A stretch of DNA of 64,000 bases from Blepharisma stoltei (lineage: Eukaryota; Ciliophora; Heterotrichea; Heterotrichida; Blepharismidae): positions 682,001 to 746,000 of the forward strand of contig CAJZBQ010000057.1 of NCBI GenBank assembly GCA_914767885.1, read 5' to 3'. Positions 29,254 through 39,900 of this stretch are shown here, one piece after another. The translations under genes and the position numbers were made by a program. Within the stretch, counting starts at the first letter, position 1; each line of letters opens with the position of its first letter. Below the pieces are notes generated by a model, which saw only the letters and a list, made by a program, of their open reading frames with translations, searched no databases and was not told the DNA's origin.

Positions 29254-30803
29254 TTAATTATTAGAGTATATAGAAAATGTGGGCAAATATTGTTTTGTAG
29301 TTAGCAACCAATCAAAATGCTTTGAATTAGTTTAAACATTAATCTAGAATAATAGTTCCTGGTTATTAACTGGCTATTGAGTAGGATGAGCTATTCTTTC
29401 AAAGCAATTTATATAATATCATGGCATTATTTTAAAAGTATTTCCACATAAATACCAGAATATAAAAATGGCCAATTTTATACTTCTAAAACTTTGCTTC
29501 AGAGTGGAGTTCTATCAGTGCGTACTGACTCTTTAATCGGTCTTAATGGACTGTAAGCTATCTTTTGTTTCAATTTGCAAAACTTCAAACAGAGTTAAAA
29601 ATGTTTTTCGACCAATTATTTACTAGTTGTTATTGAATCTGACCTCATTTCAACCAGAAAAATGGTAAATTTATGGGTTAAGCAGAAAAACTTTAATTCA
29701 ATCTATTTTATTTTTAATAAAATTCAAAAAGCAATTTTCACAGGCGCATTATGCAATAAATAAAAACACAAATAAGATGAAGGTGCTCTGGTCAGGGTAA
29801 ATTCTCTTATTTTGTCTAAGTGAAGGTAACTTCTGTTCTTCTGATAGTTTTACCTATAGAGACACTATCTACTGGCGCTGGATAGTGGAAGAAGAGTATA
29901 TTATTAAACTGGAGGTTAGTAGAAGTTCTAACAGTCGTGCAACTACTGATCTGTCGCTCAGAGCGGAAGTCATATCTCACGTGCAAAGCTACAGAAAACA
30001 GAAGATAAGATATATATGAATCATTTTACTAACTAAATAACTAAATAAATAAAATTGCTTTGTAAAATTAGTGAAGGCAAAAAATAATTATTTACCTTCC
30101 ATTATCAAATCCCTTCCTATACTTAAATCCTCACTTTAAGAACGAGTAAGAATTTTTTCTTATTGCTAATATAGCATATTTCTTTATAATTTTTGTTTTG
30201 GGTTTAAACTCCCAATTTGCAATATTTGAAGTAAAGAATTCATTTTTAAAGATTCAAAATATAATAAAAATTATTATTTATTTATAAAAACACTTTATAT
30301 AAAAAATGAAAATTAATATTGATTTTCTCTCTTTAAAGAAAGGCTAATTTTCTCAAAATTAAGCTTTTCTCACAAATTTTTACCCGCTCATAAAGGAGTT
30401 AGAGTTCAGGTAATCGCTTTTAATTTTATGCCTTGAACTAGAGAATCACGTTGCAGGAGATGAATATATTTATGCAATCGTTAAATTGAATTTACTTGAT
30501 AATTAAATAATTTAATTGTTAAATTGTATATAGGGCAGAGTAATTATAGAAATTACTCTTTTTTCTTTTCAATATCATCCATTAATCTGCTTTCCATTAA
30601 AATATAAAACCTTGAATAATTCTATTTCACTTCAATATTTTCAAAATATTTCAATTTATAGCGCCAAATTAATGCAGCATAAGCAATCTGAAATAAATTA
30701 TATTTACCATAGATAGAAGTAGCTTAAAAACGACTATGTCAATTATCCCCAAGAAATCCATCTTATTTTCTTAATCGTTTTCAAACCCACCTAAACAAAA
30801 AAT
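29254..30803. other. Long intergenic region with SINE-like block and MITE remnant
   Basis: No credible gene was seen in about 1.5 kb. 29765-30050 is a GC-richer block ending in TAAC/TAAA units and flanked by AATAAATAAAA-like repeats, compatible with a SINE-like insertion. Near 30380-30405 a decayed end (CCGCTCATAAAGGAG then TTA) looks like a family 1 MITE remnant. The rest is AT-rich. Confidence 0.45.
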
Positions 30804-31685
30804 ATGCTAAAACTCAAAAGAAGCTCATCCTCCGCAAACACTTACGATGAAAATATTCCCAATACAAGGCTCCCTTACCTCGTTCTAAAAATCGAAAGCG
30901 GAATCCGTCTCGGTGAGCTCGTCGACACAATGTCATTACAGCCTTACATCGTTATCGAGTCAGGCAACCGAAGCTGGCAGACACAAATAGGATCTCCTTC
31001 TGACGACTCTTACGAATGGGGCGAAATCTTCGAAATAGAAGTCGAAGACCTGCAGCCCTTTATGATCCATCTCTACGACAAAGATGAATATGGCTCCGAC
31101 GACATTTTGGCATCTCTGATCTTTTCGAGGTCACTTTTCGAAAGTTGGAGATCAGGAAATGCCAACATGTGGCTAAAACTAAGCCCGCCACGAGTAAGTA
31201 TCGACAATCCAACGCCTCTAGACATTGCAGTTGAAGTCCGAGCAAATCAAATTTATAATTCTTACGACTGTGGACCAATGCTGCATATCCAGGCATCTTT
31301 TATGGATGCACAAACCTTAAAGAAAATGAAAGTCCTTGTTAAAAACCACAAGATAAAAGCTGGAGCTAATCCGTACATATATTATGAAGTGTCTGTGGTA
31401 CGAAACGACGGAGTAGAGTGGAAAATTGAATTGAGGTACTCACAAGTGTACGCATTAAGAAGGGAGCTGATAAGCATCATTCCAGGCCTTAGAAAGCTGC
31501 CTTTTCCAAGGAAAACTTATTTTGATTGGCTCTATTTTTTGTGTTCAAGCTGTAATAGATTTTCTCCTAGCATAATTGCTGAAAGGCAAAAAGGGATGGA
31601 ATTCTTTTTGAATGCAGTGCTTGAAAATTGCGCAGAAATTGAAAGTGAGACTTTAAATAATTTGTTGAAGTTGCCTAAGGATTAA
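30804..31685 (+). CDS. C2 and PX domain protein
   Basis: 293 residues, uninterrupted. Residues ~25-135 form a C2-like beta sandwich (L-V-L-K-I-E-S-G, then P-Y-I-V-I-E-S-G, W-G-E-I-F-E-I-E, and H-L-Y-D-K-D-E-Y-G-S-D-D with acidic loop residues). Residues ~180-290 form a PX domain: Y-I-Y-Y-E-V-S-V, the L-R-Y-S-Q-V-Y-A-L-R-R-E-L strand/helix, and the proline-rich L-P-F-P-R-K-T turn, followed by R-Q-K-G-M-E-F-F-L-N-A-V. PX domains bind phosphoinositides, so an endosomal/membrane-trafficking role is inferred. The basic residue of the classic R-(Y/F)-S/D motif is present. Confidence 0.82.
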   Translation: MLKLKRSSSSANTYDENIPNTRLPYLVLKIESGIRLGELVDTMSLQPYIVIESGNRSWQTQIGSPSDDSYEWGEIFEIEVEDLQPFMIHLYDKDEYGSDDILASLIFSRSLFESWRSGNANMWLKLSPPRVSIDNPTPLDIAVEVRANQIYNSYDCGPMLHIQASFMDAQTLKKMKVLVKNHKIKAGANPYIYYEVSVVRNDGVEWKIELRYSQVYALRRELISIIPGLRKLPFPRKTYFDWLYFLCSSCNRFSPSIIAERQKGMEFFLNAVLENCAEIESETLNNLLKLPKD

Positions 31686-32015
31686 AGGTGGTATAATTAA
31701 CTCCTTTTATTCATAATAATTAACACAGTTTCTGTAATTATGGTCCTTCAATCTTATTATTAATTATTAAGATCTGTTCTGATCTTATGAATTTTTTTCT
31801 TAATATTTGACTGTTATTATATGATTATTCAGGAATGAAAACTAAACTTTAAAATTGAATAATAAACTCTATTATAGCATGCTTTATTGCTTACTTAGAT
31901 ATTATATAGCATTGAATTTGATTTAAAATAATTATCATACTGATTCAGTTAGTATTTATTTCAGCAGCAACTTATTTATTTGGCCACTAAATTTCAATAA
32001 AAAAGCTCATATTAT

Positions 32016-32762
32016 TTAAAACCTGCCACTCCGCTCTGTCTGGTAATTTTCTAGAAGCCAAGCAGGCTTGTCGTCTAAATACGGATTGGGTCGCGTTCTT
32101 GATTTTGGTCCTAAGCTTGTGTAGCCTTTTTCATAGAGGTGACAAAAACTTGTCTTGGTACTGACAATAAAATGCCAAATATCTCCATAGCTTCAGTTCA
32201 AAATTGGACATACCCTCATAAATACAGGCCATCCAGGGCTTGATGCAGAGTTGATTTGTTGAGGAGCATAAGGGTCGCTTATTCTCTGCCCCAAAAAGAC
32301 AGCCTCGACGTTCTCTTGGCTGACTAATTCTTCCATTCCTCTTCTGATGTCAGATGATAGCTTCAGGCTGGTAAATGGAGAAACTGAGAGACGTGTCTGC
32401 ACAAATTCAATGAGATCTTCAAAGGCATCTGGCTCTTCAAAATACACGATTTTCAGTTCTTTATCGCCAAGTAATTCAGCTAGTTCGAGAAGTACCGTAC
32501 AATCTTTTCCTCCATTGAAACTCAGCGCAACTGACCCTTTGGGGTATTTATTAAGAGTCTCTCTCATAACGTCAAGGCTTGGCTGAACTTTATTCAGGAA
32601 AAATGCTTCGCCTACCGCTTGGCGAATTTCAGAAATTTTACCATCGTTCATGTTTAAAATATTTTTTGGGATCATTTTGAAAATATGCGTCATCACAAAA
32701 GTCAGCAAAATAACGAATGATTTCTTTACTATTAATACTGACTGAAAAGTAGATTTATTCAT
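32016..32762 (-). CDS. FAD synthase (FMN adenylyltransferase, PAPS-reductase-like)
   Basis: Transfers AMP from ATP to FMN to make FAD. 248 residues to TAA 32018-32016. The ATP-binding PP-loop is S-F-N-G-G-K-D-C-T-V-L-L; later F-L-G-Q-R-I-S-D-P-Y-A binds flavin/adenylate in this family. The C-terminus N-P-Y-L-D ... A-W-L-L-E-N-Y-Q-T-E-R-S-G-R matches the eukaryotic FAD1/FLAD1 end. One Trp after P-I-L-N is TGA. The N-terminal ~35 residues are hydrophobic and may be a membrane or targeting segment, or translation may begin at the internal M-N-D-G. Confidence 0.9.
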
Positions 32763-33093
32763 ATAGAAGAGAAATCTTTTTCAAAATCCTTATAATTATG
32801 CTTTAGGTGTGAAATTTAAAATCTGAAACAACTAATTTGTATTAGATTGAAATATATTGCTTATTTGTCTCTTAAAGCGTGATTTATTGAGCTTATTTGA
32901 TTTTAAATGAGAATTTAGATGCGATAAGTCAAAAGCTATTTATAGAATTTGGATGATAAATTATTTTTTTAGAAAGAATTTGTTTCTCCTTACGAAGGGA
33001 GAGAGTAAGAAATCAATAATTTTAGCGGAGAAGCAAAATTTAATAATAAATCTTAATATTCTGCAAGCAACTAAGTTGATTATTTATTTTTCC
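32763..33093. other. Intergenic stretch with possible MITE remnant
   Basis: 331 bp between two minus-strand genes. AT-rich. Near 32980-33010 a sequence TTTCTCCTTACGAAGGGAGA followed by GAGTAAG resembles a worn family 1 right end. Nothing else is assignable. Confidence 0.3.
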
Positions 33094-35745
33094 TTAAATC
33101 AACATTGAATAAGGTTCTTCGATATATTTTTTGAAAGATTGAAGCCATCTAGCACCAATAGCACCATCAACAACTCTATGATCACAGCTCAAAGTAACAG
33201 TCATCACTGATGAAGCCTTAAATCCTTTTTCAGCATCAGGGACTAGCACATCATGACTCGCACCTACAGCTAGAATGCAAGCCTGAGGAGGATTTATGAT
33301 TGCGCTGAATTCTTTAATGCCGAACATACCTAGATTAGACACAGTAATCGTTCCGCCTTGAAACTGGTCTGGAGTCAATTTACCAGTTTTAGCCAAATCA
33401 GCAAGTTTTTTCATTTCAGCTGAAATTTCGCCTATTCTTTTTATGTGGGCATTCTTAACTATAGGAGTTATAAGTCCTTTGTCAGTTTGAACAGCTACTG
33501 AAACGTCAACATTATCATACATTATCATTGAATTCTCTAGCCAGCATGAGTTTGCCTCTGGGACTTGAAGAGAAGCTAAGGCTGTTGCTTTAATAATGAT
33601 ATCATTAATAGAAATTTTGACTGGAGACAATGCATTAAGTTTGGCTCTAAAAGCATTGAGGGTGTCAGTTGCACAGTCTATTGATAAATAATAATGTGGA
33701 ATTGTCAGCTTTGATTCAAGAAGTCTCTTTGCAATCACTTTTCTGATGCTAGAGTGAGGGATGTCTTTGAACCCTTCAGCTCTTATTTCTTGAGGAGCCT
33801 GAATGGTTGGCTGAGGCTGAGGAGTTGCTGATAAAGCTTGAATTATGTCATCTTTAACGATTCTTCCATTAGGGCCAGTCCCTGTAACTTTTGTATAGTC
33901 GAAGCTGTTTTCCTTGCTGATTTTTTTGGCTAGTGGAGAAATGAAAACCCTGTCAGAAATTTCAGGCGATTTCTTGGGTTCCTCTTTAATAGGAGTCTTT
34001 ACTTCTTTGACTTCAGCTTTGATTTTCTCTGGAGCAACGTTTTCTTGGGATGGCGAGTAATTTTTGAATGCTGCGATATAGAAGTTTCTTTTCAATAGCG
34101 CGATAAGGCGCATTCCTAGGTTTTACCGGATGATCTTAAACATATGAAAACTTGCTATTCTTTATTCATGGGGGAGAAAAATAGCCTAAATAAAGAATTC
34201 TGCCTGATTAATCTCGAGAACTTGAAGAGAGGCCGTGTGAAAAATTTTATATTTGGCTCGTCAAATGAATCTGACGAGCCAATTCTGGCCAGTACTTGAA
34301 ATGAAAAATGGTAGTTGCCAGAATTTTATTAATTTTTTGATGGCGAGTATGATCAGAATTTTAATAAATGGCACAGGATCAGACAACTTATTCCTTTCAA
34401 ACCGATCTAATAATTCCTTTGGTAATAATTACAACTGCTTTATAAAAGCCAAAGTTTATGCTAAGCGCTTGTTGCTCTTTACGAACTTACTAACGACTCA
34501 TATGGTTTTCGTTAGAAAATTAAAATGGAGTTAATAATTAAAAACTTGTTGATTGAGTTGTGTTTTTGCGGAAGGATAGATTTCTTAATAAAATGATGCC
34601 AATTTAATTATGACTAACTGCTTTATAAAAGCCAAAGTTTGTGCTAAGCGCTTGTTGTTCTTTACGAACTTACTAATAACTAATATGTTTTCGTTAGAAA
34701 ATTAAAATGGAGTTAATAATTAAAAACTTGTTGATCGAGTTGTGTTTTTGCGGAAGGATAGATTTCTAAATAAATGATGCCAATTTAATTATGACTAACT
34801 GCTTTATAAAAGCCAAAGTTTGTGCTAAGCGCTTGTTGCTCTTTACGAACTTTACTAATGATATTAAAATTTTCTTCTTATAATATTTTTTAAATTTTTT
34901 TCAAATGTTAAAAAATAAATCTTTAAAATAATTATATCAATATAAATAAAATTTTTTATAAAATTTTTTTTTAAAATAAAATAATAATTTTTCAAAATTT
35001 ATTGTATCTTTTATAAAATGGGACTTTTTAATTTTAACAATATTTTTTAAGTGGGCTGTCTGATCCTGTGCCATTTATTAAAATTCTGATCATACTTGCC
35101 ATCAGAAAATTAATAAAATTTTGGTAACTATCATTTATAATTTCAAGTACCGGCCAGAATTGGCTCGCCAGATCCATTTGACGAACCAAAAGTGTAAATT
35201 TGCAAATAGCCTCTCTTTAAGTTCTCGAGATTGATCAGCCAGAACTCTTTATTTTCACTGTATGACTCTCTTACAAAGAAGGAACATCAAATTTTCATAG
35301 TCCAAAGACCTTCTAGTCAAACCAGGAAGCACGCCTTATCGCGTTATTGAAGAGAAAGTTCTATATCTCCTGAACTGTCAACTAAAATTGCGACTGGCTT
35401 TCCGAGTGGAATATTTGCACTACCTTCAGGCTCAATGATTTTCGCTAAATAGACGTCGTCTTGGACTTCAAAACCGAGCGTGGCTTTATCAGTCTCAACT
35501 TCAAACATGATTTCGCCAGCTTTGACTTTGTCGCCTTCTTTTTTGAGCCATTTCACAATTGTTCCTTGAGTCATGGTAGGGGATAATAAGGGCATGCCTA
35601 GTTTTTGGTGGCTTGGGAGGCTTGACATAAATCTGTGGCTAATGAATCTGCTTCGGCTAGTCATAAGCTGAGGGTTTTTTGGCGTGAAGGGCTGAAAAGG
35701 CAGTCTAAATAGTGAAAATGCCCTTACTAGGCTTCTTCTCATCAT
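33094..35745 (-). CDS. DLAT: Dihydrolipoamide acetyltransferase, E2 of pyruvate dehydrogenase
   Basis: Mitochondrial E2 core subunit. Coding pieces 35366-35745 and 33094-34078 (minus strand) total 1365 nt, 454 residues. The basic, Ser-rich N-terminus suits a mitochondrial presequence. A lipoyl domain follows (GMPLLSPTMTQGTIVKWLKK ... E-T-D-K-A-T, with K the lipoylation site). Then a Lys/Pro/Glu linker, an E3-binding domain (I-S-P-L-A-K-K-I-S-K-E-N ... G-T-G-P-N-G-R-I-V-K-D-D-I) and the acetyltransferase domain with catalytic C-D-H-R-V-V-D-G-A. Only one lipoyl domain is present. The gene is split just after the lipoyl domain by a 1287-bp foldback IES; joining gives G-D-I-A-A-F in frame. Confidence 0.93.
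34079..35365. repeat. 1.3-kb long-arm foldback IES with TATAG ends
   Basis: Inverted arms of about 320 bp (34079-34400 and about 35045-35365) are highly similar: both begin TAGAA(G/C)TTTCT(T/C)TTCAATA and share GATTAATCTCGAGAACTT-like and GGCACAGGATCAGACA stretches. Arms also contain a smaller inner palindrome (TTGGCTCGTCAAATGAATCT / GACGAGCCAA). TA at 34077-34078 and 35364-35365 are the likely boundaries, since only this choice restores the E2 frame. The centre holds 181-bp tandem repeats. Confidence 0.9.
34434..34852. repeat. Tandem repeat of ~181 bp inside the foldback IES
   Basis: Two full copies and one partial copy of a unit starting AACTGCTTTATAAAAGCCAAA. Starts near 34434, 34616 and 34796. 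Copies differ by a few substitutions and small indels. They occupy the spacer between the long inverted arms. Confidence 0.88.
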
Positions 35746-36914
35746 TTATTTTAAGAGAATTTTAGTAGTAATTGATGTATTGATATTTTAATAAACTTTT
35801 TAGGAGTATTTGTGTTTAAAGACGGTTGGTTTTCTTCTTAAAATTCAAGAAATGCAGATAAATACAAGTATTAAGTTAAATCATTGAAAATCTTCATCAA
35901 GACCTATATTTCTGACTCGCCTGCCCGTAAACAGCCTTGCTCTGATTTATTTATTCCTAAAGGGTGTGTATTTTCTCCACAGAATTCCAAAATTTTTCTC
36001 GCAATATCCTGCATCAAAATAATTTCGTCAAGAAATCTAATCCTCTGATCAGCTGCAAACTAAAAATAGGATTAAAACCCACTAAAAAATCCCTGGCATG
36101 GTGCTAGCTCTCCCAAAGTAATCAATCAAAAAGCAAGTGAGGTAATTCTTTTCCTAAATAATCATATATTAAAGTTGCTTTTGCTCAAATTTTAAAAGCC
36201 TACTCCAAAAACTGTTATTTTAGAATACAAGCTGCTTAAAATAGAACAGAATTAGTTAGAGATTTTAATATAATAATTATTATTTATATCAAATTTTATT
36301 TATTTAATAATTTCTATTATGAATTATTTTTCCTAACTTGCTGCGAGCGTTTTTCTCAAAACGCAGGAGTTCTAGAATGGCTTTCTCAATTGTGGACGGG
36401 GATAAAGTAAATATCCGATTGGCATAGCGGGGTATATATTTTTGTTTACTTAGAATAGAGGAGTCCTAGGAATTGCTAGGGAATCTTTCCAACTTCATGT
36501 AGAACTTTCTTTAAAAAAGGAAAAATCTTCCCCAAGATTAGGCTTTTGGCTATAATCGATCAGCTAGCATTTCCGCTTCACCTGAAAATAAGAGCCTAGC
36601 AGCTACTCACATCGGATGACTTATTCCACCCGACCTCCTTCAATTTGTTAATTATAAGAATTAGGAAATCGTGCTGGTTCGCTACACCGTTCGATGAAAT
36701 ACTTAAGAATTGCATATAATTATTTCTTTAACCTTTTCCTCATACATTTGCTACTACTGCTGGAAGTGAAAATTGCTAAAAGTTATTCGATTTGAAAGAG
36801 ATGATTTAATATTACTCTATATGATTTTTTGCAACTTAATATAAGGCACTCATATATAATTAAATAGTTAAACTTCAGATTAAATTATGTCTTCAAAAAT
36901 TATAGAAGAATTAA
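35746..36914. other. Upstream region of receptor copy 1
   Basis: About 1.2 kb shared with 46930-48045. On the minus strand 35930-36060 reads as an open tail (A-D-Q-R-I-R-F-L-D ... stop near 35927), while the matching part of unit 2 is shifted, so a fragment of a minus-strand gene may have been carried in the duplication. No MITE in this copy; unit 2 has one at 47298-47460. Confidence 0.4.
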
Positions 36915-39900
36915 ATGAAAAAGCTAATTCTTTTTCTTTTCATCGCAGTTTGGCAGGCAAATTCCAAAAGTCCACCAGAGCCAGTGTGCGATCAAAATAA
37001 TGGCAACCTAAAAATTGGCGGAAATTGTGTAAGCTGCTCTGATGGTTGTAAAACCTGCTCTGGGAATGCATTCTGATATCAATGCTCCTCATGCTTCTCA
37101 GGCTATGAACTACTGAACAATCTTTGTTTGCCAAAAGCTCACTTACAATCTACTTCATTTGAGTTCAACAGTCAAACTAATCTTGGCATGGAGCAAAACC
37201 AAATCTTTCAAGTAGGATCAAATAGCAATAATAAGTACCCAGACTATGATGCAAATGACCCATATCCTACTTTTCAGAGAGGTTACTATTATACTAATCT
37301 CTCCTACATGACTTCCGATAAGTTTAATTTGAGTCCTTGGTTTTCTAACTCTTTCTGAATCAAACCGTACTCAGCTGGAAATATTTTTCTCAAAAAAGAC
37401 ACAAGCAGCGCTCTTCTAAGTCTCTCAATATCTTCAAGCAACGTACTTGCTTATAGCATCAAATTAGCACATGGAGTCACCTTAAGTTTGCATTATTCAA
37501 CAATAAATAGCGTTCTTAATGTATGGAATCAGATCGCCATTACTTGTGATTTAGACATGGGTCAATGAGTTACGAAAATTCAGCTCATTCATAATGGAGA
37601 AGTTATAACTGAATCCCAAGCCACCACACAAGATTGGTATAATGATCCTCCAATAGCAATAATTGGAAATGACCCCAAAGGAAGCCAAACCTTTACTGGA
37701 TTTATATGAAGTTGAAAATATTATGCTAATTCAACTTTGTGACATGCCGATTATCAAATTTCAACCTACTGTGCATCAGGGTGTTTGTTTTGCTCTGAAG
37801 ATTTTACTTGTCCTGATTATTGCGATTTTGGTCAATTCAATGAAAATGGAGTATGTGTTGATTGCTTAAGTGAGTGCACGTATGGCTGCAGAACAGGAGA
37901 GAGGTGCAATATATGTGAGACTAAAGAGTGCTACTCATGCAGTGATTCTTTTGTCTGTGATACTTGTGTAACCAGGGGAAATTTGACTAACAAAGTATGT
38001 GAGTGCAATTTAAACTCATTTTTTAATGAGACAACAAAAATTTGTGACATATGTGACAACAGCTATTGCAGTCAATGCTTGACTGTAAATTATTTTGACT
38101 GCAAAGTTTGTGGGCCTAATTATAAACTAATAGACACCGTCTGCTTGGTTGATACTCCGTCAGGCTGGGATAATTCTAAAACCAAGCCTTATGTAGCATA
38201 TGATATCCCTTTCTGAACAGGCGCTTATCAGGGAGAGTTCGGGATTTTTGAGACAGGAGAAGATAAAACTCGTTATGGTCCATTTAATATTCTAGAAGAA
38301 TTAATGGATCCAATCCCAATAGAAAATAGAGGTTTGTATTTTTCTAATGGAAATTTTTTGAATTCTAGCCCAATCTACCTGCCTCATAGTTTTACTATGA
38401 TAATCTGCATCAATCCCAAAAATGGAGATTTTTTAGAAAAAGAAAGCATGAGCATCAATTCTAATGGCAAGGCGAGCATTTATCTCCAAGACCCTCTGAA
38501 CAATTTGGTGCATATTGTTACTCATAGCGAATTTCCACTTAAGGATTGAACTTATTTTACTTTAGTGTTTTCTTATTTTAACTCAACCACAACGCTGTCA
38601 GCATACTCTAATGGAAATCTGCTATTCTTGCATTCCTATTATGCATGGATATATAGAGATTTCGCATTATCTTCTATGCATCTGGGAAAGAGTCAGGACA
38701 GTGTCTATGATGGTTTTATTTACATATATCTGGAGATTATTGGACAAATAAGTGATATAGTAAGCTATGTAGAAAATGAAGCCAGTTTAAACCAATTACC
38801 GTCCTGTGATTACGATTACACCTTTGATCAAAATGGAACATGTATCTCCTGCAACTCTTCATGCACTATGGGCTGTATTCGAGAATCAAACTGTAATCTG
38901 TGCCATGATCAGTTATGCCGAAACTGCTCTGGGCCTTTAGAAGAATCTACTTGTTTTAATTGCTCATGACTTTCCCACAATTTATATCCTAATGAGTGCA
39001 TCTGCGACGACAATGCATTTTTAATCAAAAATAGCTCGAACTGGTATTGTGAGCATTGCGAATATAATTACTGTGCTTTTTGCAACGATAATGGACATTT
39101 TGAATGCAAAGGCTGCAAGTCAGGCGTTCTTGTGAACACTGTTTGTCTTGATGAGTATCCGCTCGGATATTTCGAGTGCTCTGGCAAGAATTGCCTTTTA
39201 ACTCAAATTAACCCGAATGAATACTTCAGAGGGAGGTATGGGATATTCATTGGCGGTTCCACAAAGGAGTTATTTCCGCATTTCAATGGCTCTGAAAAAT
39301 AAGATCCAACCCCTGTCGACCGACGAGGTTTCTATTTTGACGGTGCCTTGCAATTTTTCCAAACAGAAAATTTTACTTATATAGACCACATCTTTTCAAT
39401 TGGGTGGTGGTTTTCTGTTTTAGGGACAGGTGATATTCTTGAGCACTACAACAGACTGCTGTTAGCAAGCAATGGGTCTCTTTCAATAACTTTGCAAGAC
39501 AGAGACCAAAAAGAATATGCATTCGCCACTCCAGGTATGAACTTCTCTGGCTGATCTCATCTTGCCTACACTGTATTTTATGCAAATTCTACAACTTCTC
39601 TTAAGGTGTTTCTACCCCCTGCTTCAGTAAGTGAAATAAAAATTTCCTTGAGATTAATTATTTTGGTCTAAAATAATTTTTATGAAATTTAAAAATTCAA
39701 TTTGCAAAATCGATAAGAAAATTAAAATTTATGTTTTAGAGTACATTTGCTTAAATTTAAATAGAATTTTTATTAGTTCTATATAAATCGAAATATCTTT
39801 TTTACAAAATTATAATATTAACTAATTTTTTGACATCTCACCAAGGTGATTTTTTTCACAAATTATAAGACTTTCCATTAGCTATGCTCGTAGGTGATGA

